Source: Frigoribacterium endophyticum (GTDB lineage: Bacteria > Actinomycetota > Actinomycetes > Actinomycetales > Microbacteriaceae). From it: a stretch of DNA of 64,000 nucleotides. The position numbers and the translations under genes were made by a program. This document shows, one piece after another, positions 35,277-44,839 of the stretch. Within the stretch, counting starts at the first letter, position 1; the number at the start of each line of letters is the position of its first letter. The DNA lies in NCBI RefSeq assembly GCF_011759585.1, contig NZ_JAAOYV010000001.1, positions 620,001 to 684,000 of the forward strand. Reading direction: 5' to 3'. The notes beneath the pieces were generated by a model that ran no database searches, was not told where the DNA came from, and saw only the letters and a list, made by a program, of their open reading frames with translations.

Positions 35277-35663
35277 GTGGACGCAGGAGGCGCGGTGCGC
35301 GACGACGAGGGCCGGGCCGACCCGGGGGCGGTGCCCGGCCCGCCGGAGCCGACCCGCGACTCCTCGGCGACCGGGGGCCCCGGCTACGTGGGGGCCGGCT
35401 CGAAGGAGCAGATCGTCAAGCGCCTGCGCCGGGCCGAGGGGCAGGTGCGCGGCATCCAGCGCATGGTCGAGGACGACGTCTACTGCATCGACGTGCTCAC
35501 CCAGGTCAGCGCGGCGACGAAGGCCCTCGAGACCGTGGCGCTGCAGCTGCTCGAGGACCACCTCGCCCACTGCGTCGCCGAGGCCGCCCGCGAGGGTGGG
35601 GCCGTCGCCGACCAGAAGATCGCCGAGGCCTCCGCCGCGATCGCGCGCCTCGTCCGTTCCTGA
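35277..35663 (+). CDS. csoR: CsoR-family copper-sensing repressor
   Basis: The 128-residue all-helical protein has [22 protein letters not shown] and the copper ligands Cys70, His95 and Cys99, in the order and spacing of Mycobacterium tuberculosis CsoR (Cys36, His61, Cys65), with Tyr69 just before the first Cys. Copper(I) binding would release it from DNA. It carries a disordered N-terminal tail of about 40 residues, set by the GTG at 35277. The operator over its own promoter indicates autoregulation. No copper exporter or chaperone gene is adjacent, so its main targets lie elsewhere. Confidence 0.92.
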   Translation: MDAGGAVRDDEGRADPGAVPGPPEPTRDSSATGGPGYVGAGSKEQIVKRLRRAEGQVRGIQRMVEDDVYCIDVLTQVSAATKALETVALQLLEDHLAHCVAEAAREGGAVADQKIAEASAAIARLVRS

Positions 35664-35725
35664 CGGGCTGCCGGGCGTCGCCCCGGCGACGCGACACACG
35701 CTGTCGGGTGGGGGAGGATGGTGAC

Positions 35726-37201
<1,476 letters not shown>

Positions 37202-37206
37202 CCACC

Positions 37207-37234
37207 ACGGGGCGGGCCAGCGGGCCCGCCCCGT
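37207..37234. terminator. Terminator hairpin after ahcY
   Basis: ACGGGGCGGGCC (37207-37218) and GGCCCGCCCCGT (37223-37234) are perfect 12-bp arms around AGCG. It lies between convergent genes and can serve both. Confidence 0.75.
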
Positions 37235-37262
37235 CGCCGGAGGCCGCGTCGCCGGAGGCCGC
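37233..37262. repeat. Two tandem 15-bp copies (GTCGCCGGAGGCCGC)
   Basis: Two exact copies stand head to tail between the ahcY terminator and the RDD gene stop. No function is evident; probably a slippage duplication. Confidence 0.8.
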
Positions 37263-37273
37263 GGCGGCGAGGG

Positions 37274-38158
37274 TCAGCGCGTCGGGAAGCCGGGCACCGT
37301 GCCGGTCAGGGCGGGGTCGAGGCGCCGGAGGAGCGCGGCCTCCCGGCCGAGGGCGACGGCCTCGCGGTCGCGTCGGAGGGCGCTGACGCCGGCGAGGAAC
37401 GACTCGGCGTCGACCGCCGGCACCGGCGACACGAACGCGGCCACCTCGTCGGCGAGGCCGACCGAGACCCGGTGCCGGGAGGCGGGCGAGAGCGCCGGGG
37501 CCTGCTGGAGGAACGACGCCACGCGGCGGGCGAGCGGGGCCGGCAGCCGGGCGACGTCGGCGACGGTCGCCCAGCCCACGAGGTGCGGCGGCAGCTGCAC
37601 GACCACGCGGCCCATGCGCGGAGCTCGCTCGTTGCGGCTGTACGTGCCGGCCATCAGGTCGCCCAGGCGCCGGGACGAGCGGTTGAGCAGGGCGACGACG
37701 ACCGCCAGGCCGCCGGTGGTCATGACGATCTCGAGCAGCCCCACGAGGGAGCGCGTCAGGGCGTGGCGGAGGCCGATCGCGCCGCCGTCGAGCCGCACGA
37801 TGCGGGCGCCGGTGGCCAGCTTGCCGAGCGACCGGCCGTGGCTGGCCGTCTCGACCACGAGGGGGAGCCCGATCAAGCACGTCACGACGCTCGCCACGAC
37901 GAGGGCCTGGGCCACGGCGTCGTCGACGGCCCCGGCCTCCGACAGCGCGCCGACGAGGACGACCAGCAGCACGAGCACGAGGGCGTAGACCGCGTAGTCG
38001 ATGAGGGCACCGGCGACCCGGAGCACGAAGCCGGTCGGGCGGAGGTCGAGGGCGACCGCCTCGCCGACGACCAGCTGGTCGGACGAGCCGCCCAGCGACT
38101 CCACCTGGTCGGGCCGGAGCGTGATCGGCGCTCTGCCACCTGCGCGGGGTCGGGACAT
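37274..38158 (-). CDS. RDD-family membrane protein
   Basis: The 294-residue protein has the RDD-type opening (LRVAGALIDYAVYALVLVLLVV, with R and D of the motif), SLGKLATGARIVRLDG between helices, and RSSRRLGDLMAGT after the third segment. About 110 C-terminal residues are soluble. It occupies the place of mycobacterial Rv3695 next to the SpoIIM-like gene. RDD proteins may act in ion exchange or envelope processes; the role is not known. Its ATG lies only 18 bases from the ATG of the divergent gene. Confidence 0.82.
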   Translation of the reverse strand: MSRPRAGGRAPITLRPDQVESLGGSSDQLVVGEAVALDLRPTGFVLRVAGALIDYAVYALVLVLLVVLVGALSEAGAVDDAVAQALVVASVVTCLIGLPLVVETASHGRSLGKLATGARIVRLDGGAIGLRHALTRSLVGLLEIVMTTGGLAVVVALLNRSSRRLGDLMAGTYSRNERAPRMGRVVVQLPPHLVGWATVADVARLPAPLARRVASFLQQAPALSPASRHRVSVGLADEVAAFVSPVPAVDAESFLAGVSALRRDREAVALGREAALLRRLDPALTGTVPGFPTR

Positions 38159-38176
38159 GCCTAGTATCTAAGCAGA
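38159..38176. promoter_or_regulatory. 18-bp divergent intergenic region with leaderless promoter(s)
   Basis: Only 18 bases separate the two divergent ATG codons. The plus strand has TAGTAT (38162-38167), nine bases before its ATG. On the minus strand the best match is TAGATA, six bases before its ATG, which lacks the final T. Neither gene has room for a ribosome site. Confidence 0.6.
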
Positions 38177-39172
38177 ATGGATCTCGACGCCTACGCCGCC
38201 GCCCACGGTCACGAGTGGACCGAGCTCGACCGCCTCGCCCGCCGGCAGCGCCTCACCGGGCCCGAGGTCGACGAGCTCATCCGCCTGTACCAGTCCGGCG
38301 CGGCCGAGCTGTCGGCCCTGCAGACGGCGACCGGCCCCTCGGTCGTCGCCGACCGGCTCTCGATGACCCTCTCGCGGGCTCGCCTGCGGTTCACCGGCGC
38401 GGGGCGCGACCTGGCCGCGCAGGTGCCGGGCTTCTTCCTGGTCCAGCTGCCGGCTGCGCTGTACCGCGTGCGCTGGCTCTCGATCGCCGTGCTGCTCGCG
38501 ACGGTGGTCGTCGCCACGGTGTTCGCCGTGTGGGCGGCCTCGACGCCGTCCGTGCTCGCGTCGTTCGGCACGCCGGAGTTCCGGCGGCAGTTCGCGACCG
38601 AGGACTTCGTGGACTACTACTCCGAGAGCGCACCGTCGTCGTTCACCGGCCAGGTGTGGACTAACAACGCCTTCATCGCGGCCCAGTGCGTCGCCTTCGG
38701 CATCACCGGCGTGTGGGTGCCGTACGCGATCATCGGCAACGCGATCAACATCGGGGTCTCGGCCGGCATCATGGCCGACCAGGGCCGCCTCGACTACTTC
38801 TTCCTGTACATCCTCCCGCACGGCCAGCTCGAGCTCTACAGCATCTTCGTGGCCGGGGCCGCGGGCCTCATGATCGCCTGGTCGTGGATCGCCCCCGGGG
38901 CCCGGACGCGCGGCCAGGCGCTCGCGGAGGACGGCCGGGCCCTCATCACGATCGCGGTGGGCCTGATGCTCTCGCTGCTCGTCTCCGGGGTGATCGAGGG
39001 CTTCGTCACCCGTCAGCCGTGGCCCTGGGCGATCAAGATCGGAATCGGCACGGTCGCGCTCGCGGGCTTCCTCGCGTACCAGTGGGTGCTCGGCGGCCGG
39101 GCGCACCGGGCGGGGCAGACCGGCGACCTCGACGAGTTCGAGGCGGGCGCGCGGGAGCTCGTCGCCGGCTGA
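38177..39172 (+). CDS. SpoIIM-like (stage II sporulation protein M family) membrane protein
   Basis: This 331-residue DUF95/SpoIIM-family protein has a soluble N-terminal domain with LARRQRLTGPEVDELIRLYQSGAAEL and five or six membrane helices, including WTNNAFIAAQCVAFGITGVW and a polar FFLYILPHGQLELYSIFVAGAAGL, which carries the conserved HGxxE typical of the family. The organism type does not make endospores; mycobacterial Rv3694c is the positional equivalent. Its order with RDD, DUF58 and MoxR genes suggests a shared envelope or stress role. Confidence 0.85.
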   Translation: MDLDAYAAAHGHEWTELDRLARRQRLTGPEVDELIRLYQSGAAELSALQTATGPSVVADRLSMTLSRARLRFTGAGRDLAAQVPGFFLVQLPAALYRVRWLSIAVLLATVVVATVFAVWAASTPSVLASFGTPEFRRQFATEDFVDYYSESAPSSFTGQVWTNNAFIAAQCVAFGITGVWVPYAIIGNAINIGVSAGIMADQGRLDYFFLYILPHGQLELYSIFVAGAAGLMIAWSWIAPGARTRGQALAEDGRALITIAVGLMLSLLVSGVIEGFVTRQPWPWAIKIGIGTVALAGFLAYQWVLGGRAHRAGQTGDLDEFEAGARELVAG

Positions 39173-39209
39173 CCAGGGGCCCGCGGCCGCGGCTGCGCCG
39201 TCGGGCCCG

Positions 39210-40502
39210 TCAGAGCCGCCCGGCCGCCTTCAGCGCGAGGTAGCGGTCGGCCAGGGCCGGCGGCAGGTCGGCGGGCGCGGCCGACACGACGTCGGCGCCC
39301 ACCTGGCGGAGGGCCGCGGCCACGCGGGAGGCGTCGAGCACGGCCCGCTCGGCGGCCGCGGCCCGGTAGACCTCCGACCGGCCGTCGCGGCGGAGCGCCG
39401 TCTCGGCGAGGGCCGGGTCGGCCACCGAGGCCACGACCACGAGGTGCTGACGGCTGAGCTGCGGGACGGCCGCGAGGAGGCTGCGGGCCGAGCCGGGGGA
39501 GTCGACGGTGGTCGCGAGCACAACGAGGGCCCGCTGGCTCGTGACCGAGCGGACCAGGGCGGGCACCGACGACCAGTCGGTGTCGACGAGCTCGGGCTCG
39601 ACCGGGGCGAGCACGTCGACGAGCGACGAGAGGAGGGCCGCGCCGGTCGCGCCCTGCACCCGGCCGCGCACGCGACGGTCGAAGACGACGACGTCGACCC
39701 GGTCGCCGGCCCTCGACGCCAGCGCCGCGAGCAGCAACGCCGACTCGAAGGCGGTGTCGAGCCGGGGCTCGTCGCCCACCCGGGCCGCGGAGGTCCGACC
39801 GCTGTCGACCACGACGACGATGCGGCGGTCGCGCTCGGGGCGCCAGGTGCGCACGACGAGCCCGTCACGGCGGGCCGTCGCGCGCCAGTCGATGCTCCGC
39901 ACGTCGTCGCCGCGGACGTACTCGCGCAGGCTGTCGAACTCGGTGCCCTGCCCGCGCACCATCACGCTCGTCCTCCCGTCGAGCTCGCGGAGGCGGGCCA
40001 GCCGGGAGGGGAGGTGACGCCGCGACGAGAAGCGGGGCAGCACCCGCACGACGCCGGGCAGCTCCACGGTGGCCTGCCGGCCGGCGAGGCGCAGGGGACC
40101 GATCGAGCGGACGGTGACCGCGTCGGCTCGCCGGTCGCCCCGGCGGAAGGGGGTCAGGGTCGTCGTCAGGGTCACCGCACGCCCCGGCCGGAGAGACAAC
40201 GGCCGTCGGGTCGAGGCGGCCCCCGCCGACGGCTGCCACGCGTCGCGCAGCACGCCCCGCAGGCGGCGTCGCCCGTCGTTGACGACGACGAGGCGCGACG
40301 CCGTGCTCTCGCCGAGCCGGACGGCCGCGAGCAGCTCTCGGCGCAGCCGGAGGGCCCGGGGCGACGCCGCGAGCAGCACGTCGAGGGCCACGAGCAGCGC
40401 CACGAGCACGATCCAGCCGAGCAGGACACGGTCGTCGCCCGTCGCGACGAGGGGCACCACGCCGAGGGCCAGCAGGGCCACGGTCCATCCGGTGACGGCC
40501 AT
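39210..40502 (-). CDS. DUF58 protein
   Basis: The 430-residue protein has two N-terminal membrane helices (about 1-45), an immunoglobulin-like middle part, and the DUF58 core with GTEFDSLREYVRGDDVRSIDWRATARRDGL, followed by a vWA-like fold beginning RRIVVVVDSGRTSA, a MIDAS-like DSG. It matches mycobacterial Rv3693. DUF58 proteins work with MoxR ATPases, which act as chaperones that load or activate vWA partners. It lies two bases after the moxR stop. Confidence 0.9.
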   Translation of the reverse strand: MAVTGWTVALLALGVVPLVATGDDRVLLGWIVLVALLVALDVLLAASPRALRLRRELLAAVRLGESTASRLVVVNDGRRRLRGVLRDAWQPSAGAASTRRPLSLRPGRAVTLTTTLTPFRRGDRRADAVTVRSIGPLRLAGRQATVELPGVVRVLPRFSSRRHLPSRLARLRELDGRTSVMVRGQGTEFDSLREYVRGDDVRSIDWRATARRDGLVVRTWRPERDRRIVVVVDSGRTSAARVGDEPRLDTAFESALLLAALASRAGDRVDVVVFDRRVRGRVQGATGAALLSSLVDVLAPVEPELVDTDWSSVPALVRSVTSQRALVVLATTVDSPGSARSLLAAVPQLSRQHLVVVASVADPALAETALRRDGRSEVYRAAAAERAVLDASRVAAALRQVGADVVSAAPADLPPALADRYLALKAAGRL

Positions 40503-40504
40503 GC

Positions 40505-41458
40505 TCAGAGGGGGACCCGGACCTGCTGCAGCACCGAGCGGAGCACCGCGTCGGCGCCCACGCCCTCGAGCTCGGCCTCGGGCCGGAGCTTCAGCCGGTG
40601 CCGGAGGACGGGCAGGGCCATCGCCTGCACGTGGTCGGGAGTGACGCGGTCGAAGCCGGTGAGCCAGGCCCAGGCGCGGGTCGCGGCCAGCAGCGCGGTC
40701 GAGCCGCGAGGGCTCACCCCGACGGCGACGGACGGGCTCTCGCGGCTGGCCCGGGCCAGGTCGACGATGTACGCCAGCACGTCGGGCGAGGCGCCCACGC
40801 GAGCGACCTCGGCCTGGGCCCTGGCGAGCTCCTCCGCCCCGAGCACGGGGGTGACCCCGGCGGCCCGGAGGTCGCGGGGCGAGAAGCCGCCCGCGTGCCG
40901 CGCGAGCACCTCGACCTCGGCCTCGCGGGGCGGCAGGTCGAGGGTGAGCTTCATGAGGAACCGGTCGAGCTGGGCCTCGGGCAGCGTGTAGGTGCCCTCG
41001 TACTCGACCGGGTTCATCGTCGCCGCGACGAGGAAGGGCGTCGGCAGCGGGCGGCTGACGCCGTCGACCGAGACCTGGCGCTCCTCCATCGCCTCGAGCA
41101 GCGCCGACTGCGTCTTGGGGGGCGTGCGGTTGATCTCGTCGGCGAGCAGCACGTTGGTGAAGACGGGCCCGGGCCGGAACTCGAACCGGCCGCTGCCGGC
41201 GTCGTGGACGAGCGAGCCGGTGATGTCGCCGGGCATCAGGTCGGGGGTGAACTGCACGCGGGCCGTGTCGAGCGAGAGCGCGTGGCTCAGCGCCCGCACG
41301 AGCAGCGTCTTCGCGACCCCCGGCACGCCCTCGAGGAGCACGTGGCCCTGGGCGAGCAGGGTCACGAGCATCCCGGTCACCGCGCCGTCCTGCGCGACGA
41401 CGGCCTTGCCGACCTCGGTGCGCACGGCGGCGAAGGTCTGCTGGAGTTCTGAGGTCAT
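40505..41458 (-). CDS. moxR: MoxR-family AAA+ ATPase
   Basis: The 317 residues contain Walker A GVPGVAKT (44-51), Walker B LLADEIN (104-110), the MoxR-typical PPKTQSALLEAMEERQVS, FLVAATMNPVEYEGTYTLPEAQLDRF with sensor 1 Asn, and a C-terminal lid. MoxR proteins are ATP-driven chaperones for vWA-domain partners, here most likely the DUF58 protein. Ribosome site GGGAGG lies upstream of the ATG. The mycobacterial equivalent is Rv3692 (moxR2). Confidence 0.95.
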   Translation of the reverse strand: MTSELQQTFAAVRTEVGKAVVAQDGAVTGMLVTLLAQGHVLLEGVPGVAKTLLVRALSHALSLDTARVQFTPDLMPGDITGSLVHDAGSGRFEFRPGPVFTNVLLADEINRTPPKTQSALLEAMEERQVSVDGVSRPLPTPFLVAATMNPVEYEGTYTLPEAQLDRFLMKLTLDLPPREAEVEVLARHAGGFSPRDLRAAGVTPVLGAEELARAQAEVARVGASPDVLAYIVDLARASRESPSVAVGVSPRGSTALLAATRAWAWLTGFDRVTPDHVQAMALPVLRHRLKLRPEAELEGVGADAVLRSVLQQVRVPL

Positions 41459-41537
41459 GCGGTGATCCTCCCGGGGATCTCGTGGGGGCGGGGAGCAGGT
41501 CTCGGGGCGCGGCGGCCCGCGGGAGGCGCAGTGCCCG

Positions 41538-42743
41538 TCACCGGGGAGCCACCGCCTCCGAGACCGCGCGCTCGAGGTCGAGCAGGCTGTCGCTCAGGCG
41601 GACGAGCTCGCGGTCGTCGGCGGGGTCGGCGTCCACGAGCACGTGGCGGAGGCCCCGGGGGTCGGCGCCGGTGAGCTGACCGACGCGGGCGAGCACGTCG
41701 TCGAGCGACGCGGAGGCGGCCAGTCCGACCCGGCGGCGCAGCCGCACCACGGTGCCGATCCGGAGCTGGTCGAGCGCGTGCCGGCGCGACCCCGACCGCT
41801 CGTAGAGGCGCGCCCGGCCCTCGGTCGTCTCGGACGCCCGGACGATCACGGGCAGGCGCTCGACCACGAGGGGGCCGAGCCGGCGGCCGCGCCACACGCC
41901 GGCGACGACGGCCGTCAGGGCGAGCAGGGCGAGCACGGGGGTGACCCACCCCGGCGTCAGGCTCGCGAGGGTGCCGCTGCCCTCGGGCACGTCGTCCGGG
42001 CTCGGCAGGTACCACACGACGTGGCCGGTCTGCCCGAGCAGCGAGAGCGCGAAGGCGGCGTCGTCGTCGTCGAGCACGGCGCCGTTGGTGATCGCGGTGG
42101 TCGCGCCGAGGACGGTGACCGTCCGGTCGCCGTCGACCAGCTCGACGAGGCCGGAGCCGCCCGACACGTCGTCGGCGAGGCACGCGGTGACGTCGACGCC
42201 CGGGTCGACGTCGTCGACCGTGTAGGCGTACCCGCCGCCCTGCACGCGGTCGAGGCGCTCGACCGGCGGCAGGTCGCAGCCCAGCGCGACGGCGCGGTCG
42301 TCGACCTCGGCCGCCAGGGCGACGCCGGGCGCCAGGGCGTCGAGGGCCACCTGGTCGGGGGCGAGGAGGAGGGTCCTGTCGGCCGAGGCGGCGACGTCCC
42401 GCCACTGGTCGGTGACGAGCAGGGCGCCGGCGTCGTCGACCACCACGGTCGTGTCGGAGGCGTCGGCCCGGGCCTGCGCGGTCGTGGCGGCCAGCGAGGT
42501 GGTCACCTCCACCTCGACGCCCTGCTCCCTCAGCACCTCGACGACGGCCTTCGCCCCCGCGGGGGCCGCGTTGTCGGGGCCGAGGGCGCGCCCTCCCGTC
42601 GCGTCGCCGCCGCTCAGCAGCACGACGACCACGGCGACCGCGACGACGGCGGCGGCGAGCACGGCCCACGGGCGGGCCCGGCGGAGGGCGGCGCGGGGCG
42701 CGGGGGTCGAGCGGGAGGGCGCGGCCGGCGTCGACGTCGTCAC
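41538..42743 (-). CDS. DUF4350-domain membrane protein
   Basis: The 401-residue protein has a membrane helix near residues 28-46, then an extracytoplasmic DUF4350 domain (LGPDNAAPAGAKAVVEVLREQGVEV at its start), a second membrane helix near 290-310 and a cytoplasmic tail. The Ala-Pro-Ala-Gly-Ala-Lys-Ala stretch marks the family. It is equivalent to mycobacterial Rv3691. The GTG overlaps the stop of the DUF4129 gene (GTGA). The role is unknown, presumably with MoxR and DUF58. Confidence 0.85.
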   Translation of the reverse strand: MTTSTPAAPSRSTPAPRAALRRARPWAVLAAAVVAVAVVVVLLSGGDATGGRALGPDNAAPAGAKAVVEVLREQGVEVEVTTSLAATTAQARADASDTTVVVDDAGALLVTDQWRDVAASADRTLLLAPDQVALDALAPGVALAAEVDDRAVALGCDLPPVERLDRVQGGGYAYTVDDVDPGVDVTACLADDVSGGSGLVELVDGDRTVTVLGATTAITNGAVLDDDDAAFALSLLGQTGHVVWYLPSPDDVPEGSGTLASLTPGWVTPVLALLALTAVVAGVWRGRRLGPLVVERLPVIVRASETTEGRARLYERSGSRRHALDQLRIGTVVRLRRRVGLAASASLDDVLARVGQLTGADPRGLRHVLVDADPADDRELVRLSDSLLDLERAVSEAVAPR

Positions 42744-43396
42744 GCGGGCACCGCCGTCCGGTCGCCCTCGAGCGCCCGGTCGAGATCGGTGATCTCGCGC
42801 CAGGCCTGCTCGGTGCCCGGACGGTCGAGGTAGCGGACCTCGTCGAACGCCCGCGCCGCCGCCCGCAGGCGGTCGGCACGGGCGGGGAAGAGTCGTGCCG
42901 CTCGGTCGCCCACCGTGCGGGCCGTGGTGCCGGGGCTCGTCGTCAGCACGTCGCGCTCGACGAGGGCCCGCGCGAGGGCCCGGAACGACTCGACCACGGC
43001 GCGGTCGAGGTCGCCGGCCGCGGCGGCCTCCCGGGCGGAGGCGCGGAGGTCGTCGGCGTCGCGCTCGTCGTCGTCGCCGAAGAGCTCGCCGGGGCGGGCG
43101 GAGCGGCGCTCCAGATGCGGCACCCCGTAGACGATCACCACGCCGACGACGACCGCGACGAGCACGACCAGGACGATCACGAGCGCGACGGCCGGTGCTC
43201 CCTCGGCGTCGCCGAACCGGACGCCCTCGATCCACGACCAGAAGGCGTCGGCGGCGCGGTCGAGCCAGGTGGGCTGGGCGGCGACGTAGTCGCGTTCGGT
43301 GAGCTCCTGCTGGAGCAGTCTCCGCGCCTCCTCGGGGTCGGGTCGGAGCGGCGCGGCGACCAGCGTGGCGGCCAGGGCCCCCGAGACGAGCGTCAC
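42740..43396 (-). CDS. DUF4129-domain protein
   Basis: The 218 residues have a signal-like hydrophobic start, a membrane helix near residues 75-100 (VALVIVLVVLVAVVVGVVIVYG), and a C-terminal helical DUF4129 domain with AVVESFRALARALVERDVL and AFDEVRYLDRPGTEQAWREI. DUF4129 domains often accompany transglutaminase or MoxR/DUF58 modules. I place the start at the GTG that overlaps the upstream stop (GTGA, 43396); the alternative GTG at 43432 would lie 40 bases inside the neighbour. Confidence 0.83.
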   Translation of the reverse strand: MTLVSGALAATLVAAPLRPDPEEARRLLQQELTERDYVAAQPTWLDRAADAFWSWIEGVRFGDAEGAPAVALVIVLVVLVAVVVGVVIVYGVPHLERRSARPGELFGDDDERDADDLRASAREAAAAGDLDRAVVESFRALARALVERDVLTTSPGTTARTVGDRAARLFPARADRLRAAARAFDEVRYLDRPGTEQAWREITDLDRALEGDRTAVPA

Positions 43397-44691
43397 CTCG
43401 GGGGAGCCGCGTCGCCCCAGGGCGAGCGCCACGGGTCGGGCAGGTCAGCCTGGCCGGCGTCGCGCAGCTCCACGTGCCGGACGAGCTCGAGGTCGAGCCC
43501 CTCGGTGCGGATGCGGCGGTCGACGTAGACCAGGGCGGTGCTCGCGGCCTGGACGACCGAGCCGATGGACGCGACCACGGCCGCCACGACGAACGTCAGC
43601 AGGTAGCCCGCGCCCGTCACGACGAGGACGGTCGGCGAGGTCAGGTCGCCGGTCGGCGCGAGGGCGCCGGCGAGGAGGCCGGCGAGGAGCGAGATCGGGG
43701 TGCTCGCGACCTGGGCGGCGACCTGGATCATCACGAGGACGAGCACGACGACGCCGAAGGTGCGCCAGAACGAGCCGCGGACGAGGCGCCAGGAGCGCGA
43801 GACCGCCGCGCCGAGGGTGAGGCGCTCGAGCATCAGGGCGCTCGGCACGAGGCTCAGCTGCACGCTGAGCCAGACCCCGACGGCGAGCGCTCCGAGCCCC
43901 GCGAGGAGGCCCGAGACGATGCCGATCGCGATGCCCGTCCCGCCGCCGACGACGAAGCCCAGCGCCACGACGCCGGCGACGACCGCCACGGCGACCAGGT
44001 ACGCCAGCGTCAGCAGGGCCGACCAGCCCAGGAGGGCGCCGCGCCGGCCCGCCGTGAGCGCCCACAGGCCGCCGAGGCGCAGCCGCTGGCCGAGGAGCTG
44101 GCGGGAGGTCTCGAGCACGAAGAGGCCCTGGAGCAGCGCGCTGACGACCACGGAGAGGAGGAGCGGCACGATCGTGGAGAGGAGCGTCACCGCGACCGCG
44201 CCGGCGGCCACGGCGTCGCGGTCCTGGGGGAGGGCGGAGTCGACGCGGCTGAAGGCGGCCGCGGCCGTGCCGCCGGTGACGCCGAGGGTCACGACGAGCA
44301 GCACGACCTGGGCCAGGAGCGCGGTGCCGAAGGTGGTGCGCGGGTTGCGGCGGAAGACCTGGAACGAGCCCGTGAGGAGCTCGCCGAACGTGAACGGCCG
44401 CAGGGCGAGCAGCCCGGGGCGGGGCGGGGGCGTCCAGCCCGGAGGCGGACCCGGGGCCGGGGGCTGCTGCTGCGACCACGGCGCCGGCTGCCCGTACGGC
44501 GTCGGCTGTCCGTACGGCGTCGGCTGTCCGTACGGCGTCGGCTGTCCGTACGGCGTCGGCTGTCCGTACGGCGTCGGCGGTGCGGGGGGCTGCTGCCCGG
44601 GCTGCTGCTCCGGCGCCGGGGGCAGGCGCTCGCCCCAGCGGGGCTCGCCCTGGCCCGCGCCGGGCGTCGCCCAGCCGTCCGCGTCCGTCAT
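43393..44691 (-). CDS. Multi-pass membrane protein with PYGQPT repeat tail
   Basis: The 432-residue product begins with a Pro/Gln/Gly-rich cytoplasmic tail that includes five PYGQPT units, then PRPGLLALRPFTFGELLTGSFQVFRRNPRTTF, a family entry motif, and about eight membrane helices. It resembles glycerophosphodiester-phosphodiesterase membrane-domain (GdpP-type DUF) proteins common in actinobacteria. The ATG at 44691 has GGGGGG upstream; an ATG at 44739 would add 16 Gly/Pro-rich residues. It heads the DUF4129-DUF4350-MoxR-DUF58 operon. Function unknown. Confidence 0.78.
   Translation of the reverse strand: MTDADGWATPGAGQGEPRWGERLPPAPEQQPGQQPPAPPTPYGQPTPYGQPTPYGQPTPYGQPTPYGQPAPWSQQQPPAPGPPPGWTPPPRPGLLALRPFTFGELLTGSFQVFRRNPRTTFGTALLAQVVLLVVTLGVTGGTAAAAFSRVDSALPQDRDAVAAGAVAVTLLSTIVPLLLSVVVSALLQGLFVLETSRQLLGQRLRLGGLWALTAGRRGALLGWSALLTLAYLVAVAVVAGVVALGFVVGGGTGIAIGIVSGLLAGLGALAVGVWLSVQLSLVPSALMLERLTLGAAVSRSWRLVRGSFWRTFGVVVLVLVMIQVAAQVASTPISLLAGLLAGALAPTGDLTSPTVLVVTGAGYLLTFVVAAVVASIGSVVQAASTALVYVDRRIRTEGLDLELVRHVELRDAGQADLPDPWRSPWGDAAPPR
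44486..44575. repeat. Five 18-bp tandem repeats encoding PYGQPT
   Basis: The unit GGCTGTCCGTACGGCGTC stands five times in a row; copies 2 to 5 are identical and copy 1 differs by one base. Each unit encodes six residues of a Pro/Gly/Gln tail on the minus strand. The DNA-level identity points to recent slippage, so copy number probably varies among strains. Confidence 0.92.
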
Positions 44692-44788
44692 GGTGCCCCC
44701 CGGTGGTCCGCCCGCGGGATCGCCCCGCGGTGCCGCCATGTTCCCACGCAGCGGGCGGCGGGTGCCAGCCGACGGGCGCCTCCTGCAC

Positions 44789-44794
44789 TAATCT
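44789..44794 (+). promoter_or_regulatory. -10 box (TAATCT) for mtrAB-lpqB
   Basis: TAATCT lies 46 bases before the mtrA ATG in the divergent gap. It leaves a leader of about 40 bases that includes a GGACGGAGA ribosome site. Confidence 0.5.
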
Positions 44795-44839
44795 CGGGTG
44801 ACGTGCCGCCTCCCGAGCGGCCAGCCGAGGACGGAGACC

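Noticed and set aside
34052-35725. Apparent long N-terminal extension of ahcY through manB
   Set aside because: The frame is open only because of high GC; the extension lies across manB and csoR, and a good ribosome site precedes ATG 35726.
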